From Streptomyces sp. MH60 (GTDB lineage: Bacteria; Actinomycetota; Actinomycetes; Streptomycetales; Streptomycetaceae), in contig NZ_MULI01000045.1 of NCBI RefSeq assembly GCF_002939385.1, positions 1 through 58,263 of the forward strand: a stretch of DNA of 58,263 bases, given 5' to 3'. Under the pieces are notes generated by a model. The model had not been told where the DNA came from. It saw nothing but the letters and a program-made list of their open reading frames with translations, and did not search any database. The translations under genes were made by a program, and so were the position numbers. Shown piece by piece: positions 17,299-25,048 of this stretch. The stretch's first letter is position 1. Every line of letters begins with the position of its first letter.

Positions 17299-17766
17299 AT
17301 GCAACACGTGGTCCTGCACGCCCTCGCCGAGGGGCTGACACCCGCCGACGTCTACCGCCGCATCAGCGACTACGGCCGCTACCCCGAGTACAGCGACGCC
17401 TTCCGCGAGGTGCGCGTCGAACCGCCGCTGCCCGACGGCTCCACCGTCTCCGACTGGACCGTCGAGTTCCGGGGCGGCCTGATGCGCTGGCGGGAGCGCG
17501 ACACCTACTCGCCCGAGACGTACTCGCTCGCCTTCGAGCAGATCAGCGGCGACTTCCAGACCTTCGAAGGCAGCTGGCGGTGCGAGCCGCGGGGCGGCGG
17601 CACCCTCGTCGTCTACACCGCCGCCTTCGACCTCGGCATTCCCTCGCTGGCCGAGGTCCTCGGCCCGGTCGCCGAGTCGACGGTGCGCACCAACATCGCC
17701 CGGGTGCTGCGGGGCCTCGCGGACGCGGAGGTGATCGATGAACCCTCGGCTGCGGCTCGTGACTGA
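17299..17766 (+). CDS. SRPBCC (COQ10/polyketide-cyclase-like) protein
   Basis: This 155-residue protein starts ATG at 17299, with GAAGGAA upstream. It has the START-like order of strands and helix: VYRRISDYGRYPEYSDAFREV at the N-terminus (the FPxYPxF-type entry motif), MRWRERDTY, FEGSWRCEPRGGGTLVVYTA and a long C-terminal helix. The fold binds hydrophobic small molecules and is used by cyclases, Coq10-type lipid chaperones and some dehydratases. No catalytic residue can be assigned. Within this cluster it could hold the long-chain intermediate for the oxidoreductase or shape N-N bond rearrangement. It overlaps the flavin reductase gene by 29 bases. Confidence 0.75.
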   Translation: MQHVVLHALAEGLTPADVYRRISDYGRYPEYSDAFREVRVEPPLPDGSTVSDWTVEFRGGLMRWRERDTYSPETYSLAFEQISGDFQTFEGSWRCEPRGGGTLVVYTAAFDLGIPSLAEVLGPVAESTVRTNIARVLRGLADAEVIDEPSAAARD

Positions 17767-18325
17767 CCGGCCGGCGGCGACCGCCGAGCACCCGTCCGCG
17801 GCCACCGAACCCCTGTACGAGGAACCCGGACCGGGCGCCGTCCGCTGCCTCGGCCTCTACGCCAAGCTGGCCGCCGGGGTGACCGTCGTGACCGCCCCCG
17901 GCGAGGACGGCCCGCTCGGCATGACCGTCTCCGCCGTCACCTCCCTCTCCGCCCGCCCGCCGCTGCTCCTGGCTTGCCTGCGGGACGGCTCCCGCACCCT
18001 CGCCGCCGTCCGCTCCCGCCGGACCTTCGCCGTGCACCTGCTGCGCGAGGAACAGCAGGACCTGGCCGGCCGGTTCGCGTCCCCCACCACGACCGCCGCC
18101 GAGCGGTTCGCCGGGACGGAGACCCGGCAGGTGCTGGGCGTGCCGGTGCTGGCCGGGGCGCTCGCCTGGTCGGTGTGCCTCACCGAGGACGTGCGCCGCT
18201 ACGGCGACCACCACCTCGTCGTCGGCCGGGTGGCCGCCGTGCACGTGGGCCCCGGCCGCCCGCTGCTGTGGCACGACCGCAGGTTCGGAGCGCTGACCGA
18301 GCCGGTGCCGGACGCCGCCGGATGA
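17738..18325 (+). CDS. NAD(P)H:flavin reductase, partner of the N-hydroxylase (VlmR-like)
   Basis: This 195-residue protein of the flavin reductase-like (FMN-binding split barrel) family starts ATG 17738 inside the end of the SRPBCC gene, with GGAG upstream. Motifs are LAAGVTVVTAPGEDGPLGMTVSAVTSLSARPPLLLACL, here split as GMTVSAVTSLSARPP for FMN binding, SRRTFAVHLLREEQQDLAGRFA and the late GRVAAVHVGPGRPLLWHDRRF. It should supply reduced flavin to the acyl-CoA-dehydrogenase-fold monooxygenase, as VlmR does for VlmH. The stop overlaps the next start (ATGA), so the last three genes are tightly coupled. Confidence 0.88.
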   Translation: MNPRLRLVTDRPAATAEHPSAATEPLYEEPGPGAVRCLGLYAKLAAGVTVVTAPGEDGPLGMTVSAVTSLSARPPLLLACLRDGSRTLAAVRSRRTFAVHLLREEQQDLAGRFASPTTTAAERFAGTETRQVLGVPVLAGALAWSVCLTEDVRRYGDHHLVVGRVAAVHVGPGRPLLWHDRRFGALTEPVPDAAG

Positions 18326-19644
18326 GTGGGCAACCCGCCGGGACGCCGTACTGGGACCCGGCGGAACTCCCGCCCCAGCCCCAGTTGCACGGCGTGGTCA
18401 CCGCGGACGTGGCCGTCGTCGGGGCCGGTCTGGCCGGGCTGTCCTGCGCCTACCACCTCGCGGAACGCGCCCCCGGGCTCGACATCGCCGTGGTGGACGC
18501 ACAGCACCCGGCCGCCGGGGCCAGCGGCCGGGGCACCGGCCTGCTGGGCCCCCGCGCCGGCCCCGCCCTCGACCGCGCGGTGCGCCGCTTCGGTGCCCGG
18601 ACGGCACGCCGGATGCACCGGGCCAGCCAGCAGGCGGTACGGGACGTGCTCGACCTGTGCACACGGCTCGGCATGCCCTGCGGGCTGCGGCCCGGCGAGC
18701 AGCTGATGGCCACCCGCTCGCCCGCGGGCCTGGTGGCACTCGCCCGCCAGGCCCGCGCCTGCCGCGAACTGGGTCTGGACGTCCCCGTCCTCTCCCCGGC
18801 CGGCATCCGCGAGCGCGTCGGGGTGCCCTACCGCGCCGCGCTCCTGCACCGCCCGGCCGCCACCCTCGACCCGGCCGCCCTGACCTGCGCGCTCGCCCGC
18901 GCCTGCGCCGACAAGGGCGTGCGGTTCTACGGCCGCAGCCCGCTGCTGACCCTGCGTCCCGGCGACCTGGTCGGCCCCGAACTGGTCCTCCCGCACGGCC
19001 GCCTGTACGCCGGGCAGGCGGTGCTGGCCGTCAACTCCGCCGCCGAGGCGCTGGACCTGCCGGTCGGCACGGTCCTGCCGCTGGAGGTGTACGCCGTCGC
19101 CACCGAACCGCTGAGTCCCGCCGCGTACGAGCTGCTGGGCGGGCGCGCCGGACACGCCGTCGTGGACGCCGTGCCGCTGGCGCCGTACTACCGGCTGCTC
19201 CCGGACCGGGGCCTGGTGGCGGGCGGCGGCACCGCCGCACTCCCGGCCGGGCTCGCCGCATCCCGGCTCCAGCCCCTGCGCGAACGTGCCTGGACCCGGC
19301 TGGAGCACTGGCTGCGGGCCCTGCACCCCGACCTCGCCCGGGTGCGGGTCACCCACCGCTGGTCCGGCCGGATCGGCATGACCGCCGACGACCTGCCGGT
19401 GGTCGGGCCGGTGCCGGGGCGTTCCGACGTCTGGTACATCGGCGGCTGCGGCGGCCACGGCCTCGCGCTGTCCGTGGCGCACGGTGCGTACGTGGCGGGC
19501 GCCCTGCTCGGTGAGCCGGACCCCGGCGACCCGCTGCCCTGGCACCGCTCGCACGCCCCCCGACTGCCCCTGCGCGGTCCCGCGCGCCCCCTGCTCCGCG
19601 CCTGTGTGGACGCACACGGGTGGGCCGTGCGGCGTGTCTGCTGA
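18322..19644 (+). CDS. FAD-dependent oxidoreductase, DAO/glycine-oxidase family
   Basis: This 440-residue protein starts ATG 18322 in an ATGA overlap. The dinucleotide fold VAVVGAGLAGLSCAYHLAE (residues 31-49), a middle substrate domain and the C-terminal FAD-contact segment WSGRIGMTADDLPVVGPVPG then GGCGGHGLALS are typical of D-amino-acid oxidase-like amine oxidases. In an azoxy-type pathway it is a good candidate for oxidising a hydrazine to the azo or azoxy level, or an amino-acid side chain after N-N bond formation. This is inference from fold and context. It is the last gene of the coupled series. Confidence 0.82.
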   Translation: MSGQPAGTPYWDPAELPPQPQLHGVVTADVAVVGAGLAGLSCAYHLAERAPGLDIAVVDAQHPAAGASGRGTGLLGPRAGPALDRAVRRFGARTARRMHRASQQAVRDVLDLCTRLGMPCGLRPGEQLMATRSPAGLVALARQARACRELGLDVPVLSPAGIRERVGVPYRAALLHRPAATLDPAALTCALARACADKGVRFYGRSPLLTLRPGDLVGPELVLPHGRLYAGQAVLAVNSAAEALDLPVGTVLPLEVYAVATEPLSPAAYELLGGRAGHAVVDAVPLAPYYRLLPDRGLVAGGGTAALPAGLAASRLQPLRERAWTRLEHWLRALHPDLARVRVTHRWSGRIGMTADDLPVVGPVPGRSDVWYIGGCGGHGLALSVAHGAYVAGALLGEPDPGDPLPWHRSHAPRLPLRGPARPLLRACVDAHGWAVRRVC

Positions 19645-19700
19645 CGGCCGGTGTGCGGTGGTGTCCTCTTCCAGTTCCCGAGATCGACCGGGAGGTTCTC

Positions 19701-20945
19701 ATGATGCGACTCAGCCTCGGCAGGGACGGCCGCCTGCCGCCGTCCCTGGCCATGGGCACCGTTGATGTCGCCTTTCACCTGGCCGCGCGGGGCCGGCCGG
19801 TCCCCCTCGTGATCGCGTTCGCGTTCGACGGCGGGGCGCCGACCCTGGACTCCGTACGGGCACGGGTCGCCGAACGCGCCCACCGCATCCCGGCGTTGCA
19901 CTACCGCATCGCGCGCGAGCGCCGGAGGTTTCGGCGGGTGGACCGGATCGCGGCGGACCGGCACGTGCACGAGGCGTGGCTGCCCGACGACACCGACGGC
20001 TCGGCGGCCGGCCGGCTGATGCTCGCCCGGCCCATGAACGCCGACGACCGGCCGCCCTGGGACGTGTGGCTGGTGCACGGCCCGGAGGGCCGCCACACCC
20101 TCTGCTACCGCACCGACCACACGTTCCAGGACGGGATGGGAGCCGCCTACACCGCCCGCGCCCTGCTCGGGGACGACCCCGGGGGAGGGCCGGTCCCGCA
20201 GCCCCGCCGCCTGCCCACCGCCGCGGGTCTGGCGGGCACGCTGGGGGACGTGGTGGGGGCCTTCGGAGCGGCGAAGGCGAAACCGGCCTTCGACGGCGTG
20301 TGCACCGGGCGGGTCGACGTGTGCCACGCCGACACCTCGCTCGCCCGGCTCCGCGCCATCGGCCGCGCCCACGGAGCCACGGTGACGGACGTCTACCTCG
20401 CCGCCCTGTCCCACACCGTGCGCACCTGGCACCTGAAGCAGACCGGCGCGGTCCACCCGCCCCTGCCCGTGGCGATCCCGATGTCCGTGCGCGCCCCGGG
20501 CGAGGAGCGGGTCCCGGGCAACCACATGATCACCGCCCGGATCCAGCTGCCGTGCGACGAGGAGTCGCCGCGGCGGGCGCTGGCCCGGGTCGTGGCCGCG
20601 ATGAACGTGCTGCGGGCCGGCCGACGGCGCGACTCCATGCGCGTGCTGCTGGCGGCCACCCCGCGGTCGGTCGGCGCCAGGGTCGGCGTCCGCCTGGTGC
20701 ACGGCAGGGTCGTCGCGGGGCCGGTGAGCAGCGTGAACTTCGGCGCGGCGCTGGTCCACCAGGGGCTCACGGCCAGGCGCACGGCCGCCTTCGCGAGCGG
20801 CGCGTCCGGAATCCGCAGCGTGGTGACGCTGACCTGTCAGCACGACACCGCGTGCCTGACCGTGGTGCACGACGAGGCGCTCCGTACCGCCGACGAACTC
20901 CCCGACCTGTGGCTCGCGGCGCTGCTGGAGCTGGAACGCGGGTGA
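19701..20945 (+). CDS. WS/DGAT-type acyltransferase with altered HHxxxDG motif
   Basis: This 414-residue protein starts ATG 19701, with GGAGG 5 bases upstream. It has the two-domain CAT-like layout of wax-ester synthase/diacylglycerol acyltransferases. The active motif is DHTFQDG (139-145): the catalytic second His and the DG are kept, but the first His is Asp. The C-terminal domain shows GNHMITARIQLPCDEESP and VSSVNFG, equivalent to the family's GN and NVPG regions. It lies 56 bases after the oxidoreductase in the same direction and before a strong terminator. It may acylate a hydroxyl of the cluster product or a lipid alcohol, or be unrelated to the cluster. Confidence 0.82.
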   Translation: MMRLSLGRDGRLPPSLAMGTVDVAFHLAARGRPVPLVIAFAFDGGAPTLDSVRARVAERAHRIPALHYRIARERRRFRRVDRIAADRHVHEAWLPDDTDGSAAGRLMLARPMNADDRPPWDVWLVHGPEGRHTLCYRTDHTFQDGMGAAYTARALLGDDPGGGPVPQPRRLPTAAGLAGTLGDVVGAFGAAKAKPAFDGVCTGRVDVCHADTSLARLRAIGRAHGATVTDVYLAALSHTVRTWHLKQTGAVHPPLPVAIPMSVRAPGEERVPGNHMITARIQLPCDEESPRRALARVVAAMNVLRAGRRRDSMRVLLAATPRSVGARVGVRLVHGRVVAGPVSSVNFGAALVHQGLTARRTAAFASGASGIRSVVTLTCQHDTACLTVVHDEALRTADELPDLWLAALLELERG

Positions 20946-20976
20946 CCCGGGCCGCGGTCTCCGCGCGGTCCGCGAC

Positions 20977-21004
20977 GAAGCCCCGGGCACGCGCCCGGGG
21001 CTTC
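20977..21004. terminator. 12-bp perfect hairpin between convergent genes
   Basis: Stem GAAGCCCCGGGC pairs exactly with GCCCGGGGCTTC around the loop ACGC, followed by TTCG on the plus strand. It lies 31 bases after the WS/DGAT stop and 29 bases after the convergent methyltransferase stop. It probably ends both transcripts and marks the right edge of the plus-strand cluster. Confidence 0.8.
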
Positions 21005-21033
21005 TTCGTACGGGGCTTCGTCGTACCGGGGGT

Positions 21034-21912
21034 TCAGCGCGGGGCGCGCAGTGTTCCGGTGGTGAGGAAGGCGCACTTGGCCGCGGCCTCACCGACCAGC
21101 GGCAGGTACCGGGACATCCGTTCCACCGCGTACGGCAGGGTGAACGGATCGGCGACCCGAGCGTCCCAGCCCTGCTGCGCCCACCACTCCTCCGGGTCGG
21201 CGAGCTGCCAGTTCCAGGCCGCCCCGATCGTGGCGAGGGCATCGAGGAACGGGGCCACCAGGGCGGAGTCCACCGCCCGGGAGTTCACGCACTCGGCGCC
21301 GAAGGTGCTGCCCCCGGCGGACAGCTCGGTCATGGTGGTGACGATGGTCGCCACGGCATCGGGGCTGAGGAAGTAGAGCGGCGCCTCGCAGAGCCAGGCG
21401 GTGGGCCTCGCGGGATCGAACCCCGCCGCGACGAGCTCGTCGCCCCAGGACCCGGTGACGTCGGCTCCGACGGTGCTGCGGCGTCCGCAGGTGACCGGGC
21501 TGCAGTCGAGCACGCGGTCCTTGAAGGCCAGGACGGAGGGGACCTCGACCTCGAAGAGGTGCACACCGGTCGGCCAGTCCAGCCGGAAGGCGCGGGTGTC
21601 CAGGCCGGCACTGAGGACGACCACCTGGCGGCAGCCCGAACGGGCCGCGGTGAGCAGGTAGTCGTCGAAGAAGCGGGAGCGCACCACCTGCCAGTCGGGC
21701 AGCAGGCGCTGCATCGGCCCGTCACCGGGCGGACCACCCTTGAACCGCGCCGCGTGCAGGAAGTCGGCGGCCCACGGGTCGAGGACGTACGGCGCGGGCC
21801 GCAGGGCCTCCGCCGCGTGCGCGGCGGCCGTCCAGAGCGCCGCGTGCGAGAGGCCCTCCGGGGCTCGGGCGGCCGGCACGTACGGAGACTGCGGACGGGT
21901 GGTTTCCGGCAT
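21034..21912 (-). CDS. SAM-dependent methyltransferase, LCMT/Ppm1 family
   Basis: This 292-residue protein starts ATG 21912, with GGAGG 5 bases upstream. Motifs of the leucine carboxyl methyltransferase-like family (DUF26x/Rv0726c group) are SRFFDDYLL, VVLSAGLDTRAFRLDWP for SAM binding, LFEVEVPSVLAFKDRVL and WLCEAPLYFLSPDAV. Actinobacterial members methylate carboxylates or hydroxyls of small molecules. It ends the minus-strand block that includes UbiB, but it also lies beside the azoxy-type cluster. Azodyrecin-type products end in a methyl ester (from memory), so it could serve that pathway from the opposite strand. The substrate is unproven. Confidence 0.85.
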   Translation of the reverse strand: MPETTRPQSPYVPAARAPEGLSHAALWTAAAHAAEALRPAPYVLDPWAADFLHAARFKGGPPGDGPMQRLLPDWQVVRSRFFDDYLLTAARSGCRQVVVLSAGLDTRAFRLDWPTGVHLFEVEVPSVLAFKDRVLDCSPVTCGRRSTVGADVTGSWGDELVAAGFDPARPTAWLCEAPLYFLSPDAVATIVTTMTELSAGGSTFGAECVNSRAVDSALVAPFLDALATIGAAWNWQLADPEEWWAQQGWDARVADPFTLPYAVERMSRYLPLVGEAAAKCAFLTTGTLRAPR

Positions 21913-21976
21913 GGAACCTCCTGGATACGGACGGAGCGGACGGAACAAAAAGAACGGGTGGCCGTGCGCGGTCGGA

Positions 21977-23539
21977 TCAGCCCGAGCGGCGACGGCCCAG
22001 CAGGAAGGCCGCGGCGCCCAGCGCGAGCAGGCCCCCCGAAGGACGGGTGGGCCGCTGGCCGCCCATCGCGGCCGGGGTGCGCGGCTCGTGGATGTTCAGC
22101 GCGAACTGGCGGTTGGCCACGTCGGACAGGACGCCCCGGACCTGCTCGGGGCTGGTGACGGCGGCCAGCAGCAACTCCATCGAGTTGCGGGCGAACTGGT
22201 TGCGGCCGAGGAACTCGCGGCCCAGGGCGAAGAGGATCTTCGGCACCTCCGCCTGGAACACCTCGGGCAGCGTGATCTCGGGAGCCAGGCAGCGCACCGA
22301 GCCGTCCAGGTTCGCGAACGACTTGCCCAGCAGCGACACGGCCGGCGGGGAACCGATGCCCCGCTTGGTCGCCTTGGCGAGCACGGTGGTGAGCGAGACC
22401 CCGAAGTTCATGTCCTCCAGGGACAGATGGGACACCTTGGGGACGAACGCCGCCATGTCGGCGGCGAACGCGGGCATGTTGGCCCAGGGCGTCACACGGC
22501 CCATCTCGGCCCAGTGCTGCGCCAGTCCGGCGCCGTCGTTCTGGGCCAGCGTCATGAACAGCGGCAGCAGCTGCAGGCTGGTGCGCCGGTCCAGCCGGCC
22601 GACCATGCCCCAGTCGATCAGGGTCGCCGGTCCGCCCGGAGCGGCGAAGACGTTGCCGGCGTGCGGGTCGGCGTGGAAGAACCGGTGGACGAAGTACCCG
22701 TGGTACATGAAGCGCAGCAGGTCCTTGCCGATCTCCACGCGTTCGGCGTCCGTGAAGTGGGCGCGGTCGACGTGCCGCACCGACTTCCCGTCCGCCAGCG
22801 ACTGGACCAGGACCCGGGGAGTGGCGTGCAGTACGCGGGGCACCTCCAGGGAGCGGAACGGCCGGACGTGTTCGCGGGCCTCGTCCATGTTGCGGGCTTC
22901 GCCCGTGAAGTCCAGCTCGGGTTCCATGGCGTCGAAGACCGAGCCGAGCATCGCCTCGATGTCGATGACCTCGTTGAACCGGGGAGCGACGCGGGCCACG
23001 ATGCGCGACGCCCGGCGCATCAGGGCCATGTCCGCGAGCACGCCCTCGCGGATGCCGGGCCGTTGGATCTTCACCACGGCGGCCCGGCCGCCCGGCAGCG
23101 TGACGCGGTAGACCTGGGCGAGGGACGCCGCCCCGAGCGGGGCGGCGGTCTGGATGTCGTCGAAGCGCAGTTTCCAGTCCGGTCCGAGGTCCCGGGCCAG
23201 CACCGGCTCGAACTCCGAGAACGGCTGCACGTCGACCTCGTCGTGCAGGTTCTGCAGTTCGTCCCGGATGGACTCGGGGACCATGTCCGGCCGGGTGGAC
23301 AGGATCTGGCCGAGCTTCACGTAGAAGGGACCGAGGCTCTCCAGGGCCTGCCGCACCGCCTTGGCGCGGCGCTGCTCGGACCCGGCGGACCCGGCGGAGG
23401 CGTCGGTGTCCTCCGCCGGGGACCGCGCGTCCCGCTTCGTACGCCCGCGCAGCCGGGCCCCCAGCCCCACCTCGTCGGCCACGAGGCCGCCGAGGACCTT
23501 GACCACGAGACGCAGCCGATCGCCGACGACAGACGCCAT
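21977..23539 (-). CDS. UbiB/ABC1 family atypical kinase/ATPase
   Basis: This 520-residue protein starts ATG 23539, with GAGGAG 8 bases upstream. It has the ABC1 signatures in order: KxGQ (KLGQILSTRPD, from residue 75), the Ala-rich nucleotide loop PLGAASLAQVY, VVKIQRPG with the invariant Lys, FFHADPHAGNVF (catalytic loop) and LIDWGMVG (the DFG position is DWG). The C-terminus has a hydrophobic stretch SGGLLALGAAAFLLGRRR that may anchor it to the membrane. UbiB proteins control the location or biosynthesis of isoprenoid quinones and other lipids. It is 79 bases from the repeat protein upstream and 64 from the methyltransferase downstream, so it is probably co-transcribed. Confidence 0.92.
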   Translation of the reverse strand: MASVVGDRLRLVVKVLGGLVADEVGLGARLRGRTKRDARSPAEDTDASAGSAGSEQRRAKAVRQALESLGPFYVKLGQILSTRPDMVPESIRDELQNLHDEVDVQPFSEFEPVLARDLGPDWKLRFDDIQTAAPLGAASLAQVYRVTLPGGRAAVVKIQRPGIREGVLADMALMRRASRIVARVAPRFNEVIDIEAMLGSVFDAMEPELDFTGEARNMDEAREHVRPFRSLEVPRVLHATPRVLVQSLADGKSVRHVDRAHFTDAERVEIGKDLLRFMYHGYFVHRFFHADPHAGNVFAAPGGPATLIDWGMVGRLDRRTSLQLLPLFMTLAQNDGAGLAQHWAEMGRVTPWANMPAFAADMAAFVPKVSHLSLEDMNFGVSLTTVLAKATKRGIGSPPAVSLLGKSFANLDGSVRCLAPEITLPEVFQAEVPKILFALGREFLGRNQFARNSMELLLAAVTSPEQVRGVLSDVANRQFALNIHEPRTPAAMGGQRPTRPSGGLLALGAAAFLLGRRRSG

Positions 23540-23618
23540 CGTGTGTGCTCCTCAGGTGGGTTGCGCGTACGGACGTCGGCCGGCGGACCGCGTGCAGCCG
23601 CCCGGCAGGACGGTGCTG

Positions 23619-24320
23619 CTACCGGTCGGTCGAGGACTGACCGCCGCGGGGCTTGTCGCCTCCCTGCTGTCCGGTCATGCCCTGCAGCTGTCCGGTCAGG
23701 CCCTGCAGCGCGGCCATGCCCTGCTGTCCGGCCTGGGCCGGCATGTTGGCCATGTTCTGCAGGCCCTGGACCGCGTCGAGGAGCTTGGGGAGCACCTGGA
23801 GCAGCTGGGTGAGCTGGGTCGGGAGCGCCATCAGGTCGCCCGCCCCGCTCGCCGCGTTTCCGAGCCCCCCGGCCAGCTGACCGAGCCCGCCGAGCGCACC
23901 GGCCGCGCTACCGACCGCGGCGAGCGGATTGGCCGCCCCGCCCAGCGCCGCCAGGGGATTGCCCGTCCCGCCCAGCGCGGCCGCGAGCGGGTTGCCGCCG
24001 CCCGCGGCACCGGTGAGCGCGGCCAGGGGGTTGCCCCCGGCGCCCGAGGTGATGCCGGCGAGCGGGTTGCCGGCCGCGCCGAGGGCGGCCAGCGGGTTGG
24101 CGACACCCGCGAGCGCCGTCGCCGGGTTGACGGCCCCGGCCAGCGCGGCGAGGGCGTTCGGGGGCAGCCCGGCCAGCGTGTTGTAGGTGTTGCCGGAGCC
24201 ACGCGACGAGTCCGAGTCGTCTCGGTTCAGGAGCTCGTCGAAAGCCTCCTTCCAGCTGTCGCTCATATCACCCACCAAATCCTTGACGATGTCCTGGATG
24301 TTCTTGCTCTTTTTGGCCAT
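23619..24320 (-). CDS. Asn-Pro-Leu-Ala repeat protein of unknown function
   Basis: This is a 233-residue protein starting ATG 24320. Residues 1-40 are charged and amphipathic (MAKKSKNIQDIVKDLVGDMS). Residues 55-150 are almost entirely Gly, Ala, Leu, Asn and Pro, built on NPL(A) units at residues 75, 84, 97, 110, 121 and 131, with a degenerate NPA at 65. Spacing is 9-13 residues. A Gln/Leu/Met-rich helical tail follows (LLQVLPKLLDAVQGLQNM), then a polar end. There is no signal peptide. I do not recognise the protein. The composition suggests a self-assembling, surface-coating or membrane/granule-associated protein. It lies between an ECF sigma factor and UbiB in one direction. Confidence 0.75.
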   Translation of the reverse strand: MAKKSKNIQDIVKDLVGDMSDSWKEAFDELLNRDDSDSSRGSGNTYNTLAGLPPNALAALAGAVNPATALAGVANPLAALGAAGNPLAGITSGAGGNPLAALTGAAGGGNPLAAALGGTGNPLAALGGAANPLAAVGSAAGALGGLGQLAGGLGNAASGAGDLMALPTQLTQLLQVLPKLLDAVQGLQNMANMPAQAGQQGMAALQGLTGQLQGMTGQQGGDKPRGGQSSTDR

Positions 24321-24373
24321 GGGGGTAGCCCCTTTCCGTTTCTCTGTGATGGAAGAGGAATGACTGCCGGCTG

Positions 24374-24898
24374 TTATCTGGGACAGCCTTCCAAGGATTT
24401 CGCGCACACGTTCTTCAAACGGGCGCGACCCCTGGTGAAAGCGGCTTCTGCCGCCTTGACGGAAATGTTGTGCATGCGGGCGAATTCCGCAGTGGAAATC
24501 CCCTTGGCGCGGGCGAGTATGACCTCCTGTTCCCGTCCCCGCAGGTGTTGCACCTGGCTCAGCAGCCACCGGCCGAAGTCCTGGTCGCAGACGTCGTCCT
24601 CGGTGGTGCCGAACGTGTCCACGAGCGCTGCGCGCTGCAGGAGTCTGCTGCGGCGCTCCATGTCACGGTAGAAGTCGATGCAGAGGCGAAGCGCCACGGA
24701 CGTCAGAAAGGAACCGAGCCGATTCCTGTCCAACGCGGCGTGAGCGGCTGCGCGGGCCATGGTTTCCTGAACGCAGTCCTCGGCGTCCTGAAAACTCGGC
24801 AGTCTTCGTCGAACCAATCGCATGAGGCGGTCCTGGTGCTGGAAGATGTCTTCCCAGGAGCATTCAGCGGGCGATTGGCAGGTGGAATGTCGCGCCAT
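24374..24898 (-). CDS. ECF-type RNA polymerase sigma factor
   Basis: This 174-residue protein starts ATG 24898. Region 2 is visible as LPSFQDAEDCVQETMARAA and region 4 as REQEVILARAKGISTAEFARMHNISVKAAEAAF, so it has the minimal two-domain ECF layout. No anti-sigma gene lies beside it. It is 53 bases upstream of the NPLA repeat gene in the same direction and probably drives this block. GC content here looks lower than in neighbouring genes (for example runs like GAAAGCGGCTTCTGC), hinting at different ancestry or selection. S. coelicolor has a sigma factor gene at about this position (SCO1276, from memory). Confidence 0.9.
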   Translation of the reverse strand: MARHSTCQSPAECSWEDIFQHQDRLMRLVRRRLPSFQDAEDCVQETMARAAAHAALDRNRLGSFLTSVALRLCIDFYRDMERRSRLLQRAALVDTFGTTEDDVCDQDFGRWLLSQVQHLRGREQEVILARAKGISTAEFARMHNISVKAAEAAFTRGRARLKNVCAKSLEGCPR

Positions 24899-25048
24899 GG
24901 TGGATTGCAGCCCGTTGTCTCTCGGATTGGGCAGGGAGAACCGCGACCGACTTTCTATTTGTCGGCCATGTGGTTTTCCTACCCGAGGCCCTGGAGCGGC
25001 AAACCGGAATATGTGCCTCCGCGAGCTGGCGGAAATGTTTTTTCGCGC

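Noticed and set aside
23880..24190. Repetitive DNA with recurring GCGGGTTGCC-like units, possible CRISPR or satellite
   Set aside because: Units are irregular (27-39 bases), in frame with codons for NPLA, and lack identical repeats with unique spacers. It is a protein repeat.
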